From NCBI RefSeq assembly GCF_001591545.1, contig NZ_BCVC01000001.1, forward strand, positions 868,001 through 932,000: a DNA stretch of 64,000 bases, in the 5' to 3' direction. This document shows positions 25,127-34,685 of the stretch, in pieces. The notes beneath the pieces were generated by a model. The model made no database searches, was not told the DNA's origin, and saw only the letters and a program-made list of their open reading frames with translations. The position numbers were made by a program, and so were the translations under genes. The stretch is from Lederbergia lenta NBRC 16444 (GTDB lineage Bacteria; Bacillota; Bacilli; Bacillales; Bacillaceae_C). The first letter of the stretch is position 1, and each line of letters starts with the position of its first letter.

Positions 25127-25741
25127 ATGAGAGATATATTTAAAAACTCAATTAAATGGAGTATTAGTATCGCCGTTATCACATTTGTGTTAGCGGCTAT
25201 TTTTTCAATTGCTTCCAACGGGATATTAAATGAAGTTCCATGGTCACTTGGGCTTCTTGTTGTACTTTTTATTGTATTGATTGGTATACTTTTTGATATG
25301 ATAGGGATTGCTTCCACTGCCGCTGACGAAACACCGTTCCATTCTATGGCAGCTAGAAAAGTGTACGGGGCTAAGCATTCGATTAGAATTGTCCGAAATG
25401 CAGATCGGTTTGCCAGTTTTTGTAACGATGTGATCGGTGATATTTCTGGTATTATCAGTGGTACGGCAATGGCATTAGTAATTATACAACTTGTACAAAG
25501 TATCGATACTTCTGGACACTCTCTATTAGAGTATGGAGTTAATATAGGCTTGACAAGTTTGATTGCGGCGCTTACAGTCGGTGGAAAGGCTTTTGGTAAA
25601 ACATTTGCCATTAAATATTCAAGGGATATCATTTTTAAAGTAGGAAAAGTGCTACAATTCCTTGAGGATAACTTTCATATTACGATAATAAAAGACAACA
25701 GGAAGAAAAAGACGAAGCAAAAATCAAAGAAACGAAAGTGA
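25127..25741 (+). CDS. oapA: OLE-associated membrane protein OapA
   Basis: This 204-residue protein has four predicted membrane helices (about residues 13-33, 42-64, 108-130 and 137-158) and a very basic C-terminus (DNRKKKTKQKSKKRK), suited to RNA binding. The segment after the second helix, AADETPFHSMAARKVYG, resembles the start of DUF21/CNNM-type Mg transporters (inference). OapA binds OLE RNA and brings it to the membrane. The gene begins 31 bases after the OLE closing stem, has only a weak GGTGA upstream, and its stop lies 9 bases before dxs. Confidence 0.9.
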   Translation: MRDIFKNSIKWSISIAVITFVLAAIFSIASNGILNEVPWSLGLLVVLFIVLIGILFDMIGIASTAADETPFHSMAARKVYGAKHSIRIVRNADRFASFCNDVIGDISGIISGTAMALVIIQLVQSIDTSGHSLLEYGVNIGLTSLIAALTVGGKAFGKTFAIKYSRDIIFKVGKVLQFLEDNFHITIIKDNRKKKTKQKSKKRK

Positions 25742-25750
25742 GTGGTCCCG

Positions 25751-27643
25751 TTGGATCTATTGACTATAAAAGACCCTTCATTTCTGAAAAAAATGAATAA
25801 AGAAGAATTAGAAGCGCTTAGTTTGGAAATCCGAAATTTTTTAATAGAAAGACTTTCTATGACTGGTGGGCATATAGGCCCGAATCTGGGAGTAGTTGAA
25901 TTAACACTTGCTCTCCATAAATGTTTTGACAGTCCACAAGATAAATTTCTTTGGGATGTAGGACATCAATCATACGTTCATAAAATATTAACCGGAAGAG
26001 CAGATCAATTCGATACATTACGCCAATACCAAGGACTATGTGGCTTTCCAAAAATGTCTGAAAGCGAGCATGATGTCTGGGAAGCCGGGCATAGCTCTAC
26101 ATCATTATCCGCGGCAATGGGCATGGCAATTGCTCGTGATATTAAAGGTGAATCATCCTATGTTATTCCAGTAATTGGGGACGGTGCATTAACTGGTGGG
26201 ATGGCATTAGAAGCATTGAACCATATTGGGCATGAACAAAAAGATATAATTGTTGTGTTAAATGATAATGAAATGTCTATTGCTCCTAATGTTGGTGCAC
26301 TGCATAATGTTCTCGGGAAATTAAGAACAGCTGGAAAATACCAATGGGCGAAAGATGAACTCGAATACTTGTTGAAGAAAATTCCAGCGGTTGGAGGTAA
26401 GCTTGCTTCAACGGCAGAAAGAGTAAAAGATAGTCTTAAGTATTTACTTGTCTCTGGTGTATTTTTCGAAGAGCTTGGATTTACTTATTTAGGTCCAGTT
26501 GATGGTCACGATTATGATGATTTATTTGAAAATCTCCAGTATGCCAAGAAGACAAAGGGTCCTGTATTATTGCATGTGTTAACTAAAAAAGGAAAAGGCT
26601 ATAGTCCAGCAGAAGCAGATAAAACTGGTACTTGGCACGGTACTGGGCAATATAAAATTGAGACCGGTGATTTAATCAAAGCAGTTAATATTGCTCCAGC
26701 ATGGAGTGCCGTAATAAGTGAAACAGTTCGCAAGCTTGCTCGAGAAGATGAGCGGATTGTGGCGATCACACCGGCGATGCCTGTAGGATCAAAATTAGAG
26801 AAATTTGCAGAAGAGTTTCCTGACCGAATGTTTGATGTTGGAATTGCAGAACAACACGCGACGACGATGGCAGCGGGATTGGCTACGCAGAAAATGAAGC
26901 CATTTCTTGCTATTTACTCGACCTTCTTACAAAGAGCCTATGACCAGGTTCTACATGATATTTGTAGGCAAAACTTAAATGTATTTTTAGGGGTCGATAG
27001 AGCAGGTTTAGTAGGAGCAGACGGTGAAACACATCAAGGTGTGTTTGATATTGCCTTTTTAAGAAGCCTGCCAAATATAGTTCTCATGATGCCAAAAGAT
27101 GAAAATGAAGGTCAACATATGGTCAAGACTGCTGTTCAGTATAATGACGGACCAATTGCATTAAGGTTCCCCCGTGGAAATGGCTATGGTGTTCCAATGG
27201 ATGATCAGTTACAAACAATCCCAATTGGCACTTGGGAAATATTGAAAACCGGACATGATGCAGCAATCCTTACTTTCGGTACGACAATTCCGATGGCGTT
27301 GGAAGCAGCCAATAGATTAGAGAAGCAAGGCATCTCGGTACGAGTGGTTAATGCTAGATTTATTAAGCCGATGGATGAAGCCATGCTTCATCATATCTTA
27401 GAAAAAAATATGCCCATTTTAACAATTGAAGAAGCGGTGCTGCAAGGTGGCTTCGGCAGTGCTGTTATGGAATTTGCCCATGATCAAGGGTATCATCATG
27501 CTACTATTGACCGCATGGGAATACCTGACAGATTTATAGAACATGGTTCTGTAAAAGAATTATTAAATGAAATTGATATGACTTCTGATCATGTCGTCTC
27601 CAAAATTAATGCGATATTACCACAAAAGATAAAAAGGGCGTAG
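25751..27643 (+). CDS. dxs: 1-deoxy-D-xylulose-5-phosphate synthase
   Basis: The protein has 630 residues from TTG 25751 ([11 protein letters not shown], the family N-terminus); a GTG at 25742 is in frame. The thiamine-diphosphate motif [15 protein letters not shown] ... NDNEMSI (near 150-180), the [12 protein letters not shown] histidine and the transketolase domain [15 protein letters not shown] (near 370) are intact. It makes DXP from pyruvate and glyceraldehyde 3-phosphate, the entry to the MEP isoprenoid route that feeds IspA upstream. Confidence 0.96.
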   Translation: MDLLTIKDPSFLKKMNKEELEALSLEIRNFLIERLSMTGGHIGPNLGVVELTLALHKCFDSPQDKFLWDVGHQSYVHKILTGRADQFDTLRQYQGLCGFPKMSESEHDVWEAGHSSTSLSAAMGMAIARDIKGESSYVIPVIGDGALTGGMALEALNHIGHEQKDIIVVLNDNEMSIAPNVGALHNVLGKLRTAGKYQWAKDELEYLLKKIPAVGGKLASTAERVKDSLKYLLVSGVFFEELGFTYLGPVDGHDYDDLFENLQYAKKTKGPVLLHVLTKKGKGYSPAEADKTGTWHGTGQYKIETGDLIKAVNIAPAWSAVISETVRKLAREDERIVAITPAMPVGSKLEKFAEEFPDRMFDVGIAEQHATTMAAGLATQKMKPFLAIYSTFLQRAYDQVLHDICRQNLNVFLGVDRAGLVGADGETHQGVFDIAFLRSLPNIVLMMPKDENEGQHMVKTAVQYNDGPIALRFPRGNGYGVPMDDQLQTIPIGTWEILKTGHDAAILTFGTTIPMALEAANRLEKQGISVRVVNARFIKPMDEAMLHHILEKNMPILTIEEAVLQGGFGSAVMEFAHDQGYHHATIDRMGIPDRFIEHGSVKELLNEIDMTSDHVVSKINAILPQKIKRA

Positions 27644-27646
27644 CGA

Positions 27647-28474
27647 ATGAAAGCAAAAAAACAAAGACTTGATCTATTATTAGTGGAACGAGGCCTCAGT
27701 GAAACACGAGAAAAAGCTAAGCGAGCTATTATGGCTGGTATTGTTTATTCTAATGAAATGAGACTTGACAAGCCTGGTGAAAAGGTAAATGAAGATATTG
27801 AACTAGCTATTAAGGGTAAAACAATGCCGTATGTGAGCCGAGGTGGATTGAAGCTTGAAAAGGCATTACAAACCTTTCATATAGATATGAACAATAGGAT
27901 AATGATTGACATTGGAGCTTCAACAGGCGGATTTACGGACTGTGCTTTACAAAACGGAGCAACAATGTCATACGCGATCGATGTCGGTTACAATCAATTA
28001 GCATGGAAACTTCGTCAAGATGAACGAGTGATCGTCATGGAAAGAACTAATTTCCGTTATGTGGAGCCTTCTGATTTGAAAAAGGAAGTGCCGAATATTG
28101 CTACCATTGATGTGTCATTTATTTCACTTACACTTATATTACCAGTCTTAAGGAAATTATTAGCTAATGGAAGCGACGTTATCGCTCTAATCAAACCACA
28201 GTTTGAAGCTGGAAAAGGCCAGGTGGGTAAAAAAGGGATTGTGCGTGAAAAGAATATCCATGAAGAAGTAATCAGTAAGATTAAAGAATTTTCTTTAGCA
28301 CAAGGTTACGATATTTTACATCTCTCATATTCCCCAATCACCGGTGGGGAAGGTAATATAGAATTTTTAATCCATCTTGGTTGGGAAAGCAAATTAGATC
28401 AGCCTGGTGATGACAAATCAGGTGTTTCGATTACCGATATCGTAGAAGAAGCCCATGAGAATTTCAAAAAATAA
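27647..28474 (+). CDS. yqxC: TlyA-family rRNA 2'-O-methyltransferase YqxC
   Basis: 275 residues: an N-terminal S4 RNA-binding domain (RLDLLLVERGLSETREKAKRA), then a Rossmann methyltransferase (DIGASTGGFTDCALQNGA near 88; IATIDVSFISLTLILP; ALIKPQFEAGKGQVGKKGI). TlyA relatives methylate 16S/23S rRNA; some are described as haemolysins, which is probably indirect. The gene begins three bases after the dxs stop. Confidence 0.92.
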   Translation: MKAKKQRLDLLLVERGLSETREKAKRAIMAGIVYSNEMRLDKPGEKVNEDIELAIKGKTMPYVSRGGLKLEKALQTFHIDMNNRIMIDIGASTGGFTDCALQNGATMSYAIDVGYNQLAWKLRQDERVIVMERTNFRYVEPSDLKKEVPNIATIDVSFISLTLILPVLRKLLANGSDVIALIKPQFEAGKGQVGKKGIVREKNIHEEVISKIKEFSLAQGYDILHLSYSPITGGEGNIEFLIHLGWESKLDQPGDDKSGVSITDIVEEAHENFKK

Positions 28475-28480
28475 ATTATA

Positions 28481-28518
28481 GAGAAAAGGGGCAATTCCTT
28501 AGGGATTGCTCTTTTCTC
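28481..28518 (+). terminator. Hairpin after yqxC
   Basis: GAGAAAAGGGGCAATTCC (28481-28498) pairs with GGATTGCTCTTTTCTC (ending 28518). The T-run is interrupted, so termination may be partial and ahrC may also be read from upstream. Confidence 0.55.
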
Positions 28519-28582
28519 CATGACTAATTATAATGATGTATAAAAGAGTATAAAAATGCATGTTTTAAAAGGTGGGTATACA

Positions 28583-29032
28583 TTGACAAAAGGTCAAAGA
28601 CATATAAAGATCAGAGAGCTGATCGGTACGAAAGAAATCGAAACCCAAGATGAGCTTGTTGAACAATTAAGAAATGAAGGATTTAATGTCACGCAAGCAA
28701 CTGTATCAAGAGATATTAAAGAACTTCATCTTGTGAAAGTTCCATTATCAGATGGTCGTTATAAATATAGTTTGCCTGCGGATCAAAGGTTCAATCCGCT
28801 TCAAAAGTTAAAACGTGCACTAACTGATTCCTTTGTAGGGATAGATTACTCACAAAATTTACTTGTGATGAAAACATTGCCGGGAAATGCACAAGCTGTA
28901 GGTGCACTTATCGACCATTTAGATTGGGAAGAAATCATGGGAACGATCTGTGGAGATGATACATGCCTTATAATTTGTAGAACAGGCGAAGACGCAAGTG
29001 TGATAAGTGATAAGTTTATTCAAATGCTGTAA
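28583..29032 (+). CDS. ahrC: Arginine repressor AhrC/ArgR
   Basis: 149 residues from TTG 28583, the length of B. subtilis AhrC; AAAAGGTGGG lies upstream and an in-frame ATG at 28556 has no site. The winged helix holds [18 protein letters not shown], and the C-terminal hexamer/arginine-binding domain holds [12 protein letters not shown] and [14 protein letters not shown]. It represses arginine synthesis and activates catabolism when arginine binds. It precedes recN as in most Bacillaceae. Confidence 0.96.
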   Translation: MTKGQRHIKIRELIGTKEIETQDELVEQLRNEGFNVTQATVSRDIKELHLVKVPLSDGRYKYSLPADQRFNPLQKLKRALTDSFVGIDYSQNLLVMKTLPGNAQAVGALIDHLDWEEIMGTICGDDTCLIICRTGEDASVISDKFIQML

Positions 29033-29052
29033 GAAAGTGAGGTGGAATATCA

Positions 29053-30744
29053 TTGTTGCAAGAACTATCGATTAAAAACTTTGCAATTATAGATGAAATT
29101 TCAGTTTCATTTAATAAGGGATTAACTGTATTAACGGGGGAAACAGGTGCAGGAAAATCGATTATTATCGATGCTGTTCATTTACTCGTTGGTGGACGTG
29201 GTTCTTCAGAATTTGTTCGTCATGGAGAAAAAAAAGCAGAAATTGAAGGTTTATTTTATTTAGAAAAAGACCATCCTTGTTTTAGAAAATCTGCTGAATT
29301 TGGCATTGAAATTGAAGAAGGTATGCTAATTTTACGCCGCGATATAGCTCAAACAGGTAAAAGTGTTTGTCGCATTAATGGGAAACTTGTTACTATCTCA
29401 ATTTTACGTGAAATTGGAAGTACAATAATTGATATCCATGGACAACATGAACACCAGGAATTAATGGATGAATCCATGCATCTTCATTTACTAGATCAGT
29501 ATGGAAAAGAAGAAATTGGTAAGACTTTAAATAATTATCAGGAAATTTATGTTCAGTATGATCATACAGCAAAGCAAATGAAGCAATTGACTGAAAATGA
29601 ACAACAAATGGCACATAGATTAGATCTTCTTCGATTTCAACTACAAGAGATTCAAGCGGCAAATTTAAAAGTGAATGAAGATGATGAGCTAATAGAAGAA
29701 AAAAGTCGTCTAACTAATTTTGAAAAAATATTTGATGCAATTAAATCTGGTTACGAAGGTTTACAAGGTGAGCAAAGAGGCATGGATTATATTGGACATG
29801 CAATGGGACATTTAGAAACCGCCGCTGAACTAGATAACAATTATGTCGAAGTATTAGATGCTGTTACCACAACTTATTATGCTCTCGAAGATGTAGTTGG
29901 TACTTTAAGAACTGAATTGGACAAATTGGAGTTCGATCCAATGCGTTTAAATGAGGTGGAATCTCGCTTAAATGAAATCAATCAATTGAAACGAAAATAT
30001 GGATCGTCAGTTGAAGAGATTATCGAATACAGTGCAAAAATTGAAGAAGAAATAGAATTAATCACAAATCGTGATGTTAGATTAAATCAACTTGAAGCAA
30101 AACTTACTTCTCTTAAAGAGGATTTAATGTTAGAAGGACGACAATTAAGTGATCTTAGAAAAAAGTGGTCAAAAAAATTAACAAAAGCGATTCATTATGA
30201 ATTGAAACAGCTTTATATGGACAAAACAATATTTGAACCTGTGTTTATTTCTTCCTCTGATGTAGAAGGTCTAAGACAAGATGGCTTAGATGAAATCGCC
30301 TTTTATATTACTACAAATCCAGGAGAACCGTTAAAACCTTTATCAAAAGTTGCTTCAGGAGGGGAGTTATCACGAATGATGCTCGCTTTGAAAACAATTT
30401 TTTCAAAACATCAAGGTATCACCTCTATTATTTTTGATGAAGTAGATACAGGAGTGAGCGGTAGGGTAGCACAATCTATTGCAGAGAAGATTCATCAAGT
30501 ATCTGCCCATTCTCAAGTACTTTGTATTTCTCATTTACCTCAAGTGGCTGCGATGGCTGATACACATTTATTCATTTCTAAAGATATTATTGCTGGAAGA
30601 ACAAAAACAAGTCTTCATATTTTAAATAAAGAAGAAAAAATAAAGGAAATTGGCAGAATGATTTCTGGAGTAGAAATCACTGATGTCACGAAAGAACATG
30701 CAAAAGAATTGTTAGATATTGCCTATACGAAAAAAAATACTTGA
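29053..30744 (+). CDS. recN: DNA repair protein RecN
   Basis: The 563-residue SMC-like ATPase has Walker A LTGETGAGKSIIIDA (near residue 30), two coiled-coil arms (about 150-370) and a C-terminal signature KVASGGELSRMMLALK with Walker B IIFDEVDTGVSG. It gathers DNA ends at double-strand breaks early in recombination repair. TTG 29053 (TTG 29056 adjacent) follows GTGAGGTGG. A terminator overlaps its stop. Confidence 0.96.
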   Translation: MLQELSIKNFAIIDEISVSFNKGLTVLTGETGAGKSIIIDAVHLLVGGRGSSEFVRHGEKKAEIEGLFYLEKDHPCFRKSAEFGIEIEEGMLILRRDIAQTGKSVCRINGKLVTISILREIGSTIIDIHGQHEHQELMDESMHLHLLDQYGKEEIGKTLNNYQEIYVQYDHTAKQMKQLTENEQQMAHRLDLLRFQLQEIQAANLKVNEDDELIEEKSRLTNFEKIFDAIKSGYEGLQGEQRGMDYIGHAMGHLETAAELDNNYVEVLDAVTTTYYALEDVVGTLRTELDKLEFDPMRLNEVESRLNEINQLKRKYGSSVEEIIEYSAKIEEEIELITNRDVRLNQLEAKLTSLKEDLMLEGRQLSDLRKKWSKKLTKAIHYELKQLYMDKTIFEPVFISSSDVEGLRQDGLDEIAFYITTNPGEPLKPLSKVASGGELSRMMLALKTIFSKHQGITSIIFDEVDTGVSGRVAQSIAEKIHQVSAHSQVLCISHLPQVAAMADTHLFISKDIIAGRTKTSLHILNKEEKIKEIGRMISGVEITDVTKEHAKELLDIAYTKKNT

Positions 30745-30773
30745 AAAGCTATCCTATATTGGACAGCTTTTTT
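30744..30773 (+). terminator. Terminator after recN
   Basis: Stem AAAAGCTATCC (30744-30754)/GGACAGCTTTT (30761-30771) with one mismatch, then TT. Confidence 0.82.
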
Positions 30774-30853
30774 CCTTTTTACATGTTATAAATGGACGCG
30801 TTGCAGGCTAAATTATAGGTGTGGGCAGAACGCGAGGAGAGTGAACATGATTA

Positions 30854-32143
30854 ATGTATGAGCGCATAAGAAAAATAACTGGTGGAATTCTCCTTGTTTC
30901 ACTTATCATGTTGGCTTTTTACGAGCCATTTCAACAATATATCAACATTCCTTCCAGTATTACCATGTTCGAAGGGGAGGAAGAAACGATTTCCAAGAGT
31001 GGAACTGTATCAGTTTCCGCAGCTTCCACAAATATAAATACGGCGGATGTTATAGAAAGTGAACAAGCAATGTCAATACAAGGAAAGAATGCTGGGGAAG
31101 ATGAAGTCATTCTTGAACTCGCAGGCTTTCCAGTAAAAAAAGTGGATGTAAACGTGTTAAAAGATTTTAAAGTCCTTCCTGGAGGACAATCTATTGGTGT
31201 AAAATTAAACACATTAGGTGTGTTAGTTGTAGGACATCACCTCGTCGCTACAGCAAATGAAAAAATATCACCTGGTGAAGATGCGAATATTAAAGTTGGG
31301 GATATTATTACCATGATTGACGGTAAAAAAATTGAAACAATGTCCGATGTTGCACCTTTTGTGGATGAAGCTGGAAAAAAGGGAGAGTCTCTTCAGTTTA
31401 TTATTCAAAGGGGAAAGGAAAAAATTGAAACATCGATTAAACCGATTTTAGACCATAAAGCCAAATCGTATAAATTAGGTCTATATATTCGTGATTCAGC
31501 AGCAGGTATAGGAACAATGACTTTTTATGAACCGAATACAAAAAAATACGGTGCACTTGGCCATGTAATATCCGATATGGATACAAAAAAACCAATAGTA
31601 GTGGAAGATGGTCAAATAGTGAAGTCAACTGTAACAGCCATAGAAAAAGGGAAAAATGGGGTTCCTGGCGAAAAGCTGGCAAGATTTTCTGCCGATCGAG
31701 AAATCATTGGAAATATAACGATAAATAGCCCGTTTGGTGTTTTTGGGAAACTTAATCAATCTGTGAAAAATGGGCTTTTCGATAAACCGATGCCGATTGC
31801 ATTATCACATCAAGTAAAAGAAGGCCCCGCCAAAATATTAACTGTTGTCGATGGTAATGAGGTAGAGGAATATGATATTGAAATAATGAGTACCATTCCC
31901 CAAAAATTTCCCGCAACAAAGGGAATGGTAGTAAAAGTAACTGATCCAGCTTTATTGAAAAAAACTGGTGGTATTGTACAAGGTATGAGTGGAAGTCCCA
32001 TTATCCAAGATGGAAAAGTAGTGGGTGCGGTTACGCATGTATTCGTAAATGATCCTACGTCTGGATATGGAGTCCATATTGAATGGATGCTTCATGAAGC
32101 GGGAATTAATATATATGAAAAAGAACCGCAAAAAGCGAGCTGA
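30854..32143 (+). CDS. spoIVB: SpoIVB serine peptidase
   Basis: 429 residues: an N-terminal membrane anchor ([19 protein letters not shown]), a PDZ domain (about 115-200; [22 protein letters not shown]) and a S55 serine peptidase domain with the catalytic serine in [14 protein letters not shown] (near 380) and GALGHVISD carrying the histidine. Made in the forespore, it cuts SpoIVFA to trigger pro-sigma-K processing. The AGGAG site (30835-30839) is well spaced for ATG 30847, which opens only a four-residue frame, not for ATG 30854; see finding. Confidence 0.92.
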   Translation: MYERIRKITGGILLVSLIMLAFYEPFQQYINIPSSITMFEGEEETISKSGTVSVSAASTNINTADVIESEQAMSIQGKNAGEDEVILELAGFPVKKVDVNVLKDFKVLPGGQSIGVKLNTLGVLVVGHHLVATANEKISPGEDANIKVGDIITMIDGKKIETMSDVAPFVDEAGKKGESLQFIIQRGKEKIETSIKPILDHKAKSYKLGLYIRDSAAGIGTMTFYEPNTKKYGALGHVISDMDTKKPIVVEDGQIVKSTVTAIEKGKNGVPGEKLARFSADREIIGNITINSPFGVFGKLNQSVKNGLFDKPMPIALSHQVKEGPAKILTVVDGNEVEEYDIEIMSTIPQKFPATKGMVVKVTDPALLKKTGGIVQGMSGSPIIQDGKVVGAVTHVFVNDPTSGYGVHIEWMLHEAGINIYEKEPQKAS

Positions 32144-32171
32144 AGAGGGGCAGTCTAGCCCTCTTTTTTTT
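32143..32171 (+). terminator. Terminator after spoIVB
   Basis: AGAGGG (32144-32149) pairs with CCCTCT (32159-32164), with GGC/GCC around the loop, then eight T. Confidence 0.82.
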
Positions 32172-32193
32172 ACAAGGATATATCAGAAAATTG

Positions 32194-32277
32194 TGTTATA
32201 ATAACTAAAGGAAATTCGACAAAAACGCTAATTTTAGCTAATAAAGTCGAAAAACGGAGATATATTGAGTATGCAGA
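32194..32277 (+). promoter_or_regulatory. spo0A control region: extended -10, 0A box and candidate sigma-H promoter
   Basis: An extended -10 TGTTATAAT (32194-32202) suggests a vegetative sigma-A promoter. Downstream is a perfect inverted 0A box TTCGACAA (32215-32222; reverse of TTGTCGAA) and a weaker AGTCGAA (32245-32251). CGGAGATA (about 32255-32262) and GCAGAAG (32273-32279) resemble sigma-H -35 and -10 elements. The layout copies the Pv/Ps double promoter of B. subtilis spo0A, where Spo0A~P controls the switch. The sigma-H call is tentative. Confidence 0.55.
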
Positions 32278-32409
32278 AGATAATTAAAGAAAAATTATAT
32301 AAAAATTAAAAAAATAAAGGGATTTCACCCTATTTGGCGAAATTGTCTGATAGAATAACAAAAGATCATAAAATAACTTTTTATAGGGAACCCGAGGAGG
32401 AAAGTGAAA

Positions 32410-33198
32410 TTGAAAAAAATTAAAGTATGTATTGTCGATGATAATCGTGAATTGGTAGGATTATTAGATGAATTCATATCTTCGCAAGAAGATATGGAGG
32501 TTATTGGCGCCGCACACAATGGCCAAGATTGCTTGCAACTACTTGAGGAAGTTTCACCAGATGTATTAATTTTAGATATCATCATGCCTCATTTAGATGG
32601 TCTTGGTGTGCTTGAACGTCTGCGCCAATCACAAACAATCGCATATCCAAATGTAATTATGCTAACAGCATTTGGGCAAGAGGATGTAACGACAAAAGCT
32701 GTTGAGTTAGGTGCTTCATATTTTATACTTAAGCCATTCGATATGGAACATCTGGCAAATCATATACGCCAAGTAAGTGGAAAAGGAGTACCAACTCCAC
32801 GAAAAACATCCCAAACTAAAACATCATCAGATGAGAAAAAGCCACTTAATCTTGAAGCGAATATTACTTCAGTGATTCATGAAATTGGGGTTCCAGCTCA
32901 TATTAAAGGATATTTATATTTAAGAGAAGCGATTTCTATGGTCTATAACGATATCGAATTACTCGGCTCCATTACTAAAGTACTTTATCCAGATATCGCT
33001 AAAAAGTTCAACACGACTGCAAGCAGAGTAGAAAGGGCAATTCGCCATGCAATTGAAGTGGCTTGGAGCCGTGGCAATGTAGAATCCATATCATCTTTAT
33101 TCGGTTATACAATCAGCATGTCTAAAGCAAAACCTACTAATTCAGAGTTTATTGCGATGGTGGCAGACAAGCTAAGATTGGAGCATAGAGCGTCCTAA
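32410..33198 (+). CDS. spo0A: Sporulation master regulator Spo0A
   Basis: 262 residues from TTG 32410 (AGGAGG nine bases before; GTG 32404 is too close). With this start the phosphorylated aspartate is D56 (LILDIIMP), as in B. subtilis. The receiver domain (1-125; acidic D10, D11, and K in ILKPFD) and the DNA-binding domain (about 150-262; [19 protein letters not shown] recognition region) are joined by a short hinge. Phosphorylated Spo0A turns on sporulation. It follows spoIVB as in other spore-formers. Confidence 0.97.
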   Translation: MKKIKVCIVDDNRELVGLLDEFISSQEDMEVIGAAHNGQDCLQLLEEVSPDVLILDIIMPHLDGLGVLERLRQSQTIAYPNVIMLTAFGQEDVTTKAVELGASYFILKPFDMEHLANHIRQVSGKGVPTPRKTSQTKTSSDEKKPLNLEANITSVIHEIGVPAHIKGYLYLREAISMVYNDIELLGSITKVLYPDIAKKFNTTASRVERAIRHAIEVAWSRGNVESISSLFGYTISMSKAKPTNSEFIAMVADKLRLEHRAS

Positions 33199-33276
33199 AC
33201 CACCTTATAATAGCGCCTTCACTAAATGGAAATTCCAGCATTTATATTATCCATCATAAAAAAATATCACTTCAAA

Positions 33277-33309
33277 ACCGATGAATTTATTATTCGTTGG
33301 TCTTTTTTT
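33277..33309 (+). terminator. Terminator after spo0A
   Basis: ACCGATGAAT (33277-33286) pairs with ATTCGTTGGT (33292-33301) using two G-T pairs, then CTTTTTTT. Confidence 0.82.
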
Positions 33310-33424
33310 ATGTTTAAAAAGCGCTAATTTTTGTATTCTACTTTACAGAAAATAAAGCTTTTATTTTCACATAGGAAGGGAAAAAAGGGTATGATGATAA
33401 TAACTTTTTATTGGTGGTGAAAAA

Positions 33425-34177
33425 ATGACACTTATCATTGCGCATCGAGGTTCAGCTGGTACTCATCCTGAAAATACGATGGATGCTTTTATAGCAGCAA
33501 AAAAGTTTGGAGCAGATGGCATAGAGTTTGACGTTCATTTAACATTAGATGATCAAATAGTAGTCATTCATGATGAGACTATCGATCGGACGACAAATGG
33601 GACAGGAAATGTGAAGGATTTTACTCTTGAGGAATTAAAAAAATTAAAAGCAAATTACCATTATAAGCATTTTTTTAAGAAAGCATCGAAGATCCCATCA
33701 CTTAGGGAGGTTTTTGAGTGGTTGGATAAAAATAAGTTAATTTGTAATATCGAACTAAAAAATAATAGTATTCCGTATGAAGGAATGGAAAAAAAGGTAA
33801 TTGATCTAATTAAAGAATTTAAATTAGAGGACAGAATAATTATCTCATCTTTTAATCACAAATCTCTTAAGAATGTAAAACAATTAGCTGAAAATATTGA
33901 AACTGCTCCTTTATATAAAAATTTAATATATAAACCATGGGAATATGCGGAATCTATTCAAGCGAGTGGCATTCACCCCAAATTTACAGTAATGACGCCT
34001 GCTTTAATCAGCGATACTTTAAAAAACAATATGGCGGTTAGACCATATACAGTCAATAAAGAACGTGAGATGAAGAAGTTAATGGAATTAAATTGTACAG
34101 CTATTATTACGGATTTCCCGGAAAAGGCTTTTAAAGTGAGAGATACTCTAAATAATAAAAACGTAAGTGTCCAATAA
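33425..34177 (+). CDS. yqiK: Glycerophosphodiester phosphodiesterase YqiK
   Basis: A 250-residue GDPD-family TIM barrel with IAHRGSAGTHPENTM (catalytic His, Arg) near the start, DGIEFDVHLTLDDQIVVIHDETIDRTTNG (metal-binding E/D and second His, residues about 37-65) and NIELKN. There is no signal peptide, so it is an intracellular form. It hydrolyses glycerophosphodiesters to glycerol 3-phosphate and alcohol. ATG 33425 follows GGTGGTG. The position after spo0A matches B. subtilis. Confidence 0.9.
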   Translation: MTLIIAHRGSAGTHPENTMDAFIAAKKFGADGIEFDVHLTLDDQIVVIHDETIDRTTNGTGNVKDFTLEELKKLKANYHYKHFFKKASKIPSLREVFEWLDKNKLICNIELKNNSIPYEGMEKKVIDLIKEFKLEDRIIISSFNHKSLKNVKQLAENIETAPLYKNLIYKPWEYAESIQASGIHPKFTVMTPALISDTLKNNMAVRPYTVNKEREMKKLMELNCTAIITDFPEKAFKVRDTLNNKNVSVQ

Positions 34178-34203
34178 GTGACGTATAAACATTTATAATT
34201 GGA

Positions 34204-34235
34204 AATAAAAAGATCTGCCCAAGTAGGCAGATCTA
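34204..34235 (-). terminator. Terminator of yqzF (minus strand)
   Basis: AGATCTGCC (34211-34219)/GGCAGATCT (34226-34234). The T-run lies on the minus strand (complement of AAAAA, 34207-34211), and the stem overlaps the yqzF stop codon. Confidence 0.82.
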
Positions 34236-34469
34236 GCGTTTACGAAAGCGATCCTGGACTTTATTACCTTTCCGATCACGATGCAAAACAAATCCAGCGA
34301 TAAATCCTAATCCAATAATGAAAAAGATAAGTCCTGAAAGAAATTGCATCCATAAATAAGGGAAAGGGCTTTGTAATTTAGCAAATAACATATCTCTCAT
34401 AAGTTTTATACCATAACCAGCTAGGATTCCGGGAATCAATAACATGGTAAGTGCAATAAGTCTACCCAT
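34233..34469 (-). CDS. yqzF: DUF2627 membrane protein YqzF
   Basis: 78 residues with two hydrophobic helices (RLIALTMLLIPGILAGYGIKL and FLSGLIFFIIGLGFIAGFVL) and a basic end. ATG 34469 follows AAGGAGAG. It matches the DUF2627/YqzF family of unknown function, in its B. subtilis place between yqiK and the bkd genes, on the opposite strand. Confidence 0.85.
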   Translation of the reverse strand: MGRLIALTMLLIPGILAGYGIKLMRDMLFAKLQSPFPYLWMQFLSGLIFFIIGLGFIAGFVLHRDRKGNKVQDRFRKR

Positions 34470-34685
34470 CGTACTCTCCTTAAAAATAGCGTCCTAAAAA
34501 AATCATATACTAACGGAATTATTTGTCAAGAAACCCGCTTTTAGCTACAATGAAGTGGAGAAGAAATTACATAAATGAGATGTTCCATTGAAAGACAGCA
34601 GTTAGTTATATATACCTTTAATCATTTCTGCTGATGTAAAAGGAAAGACATAACATTAATAATAGACATAAAGGGGATTTTGCAA

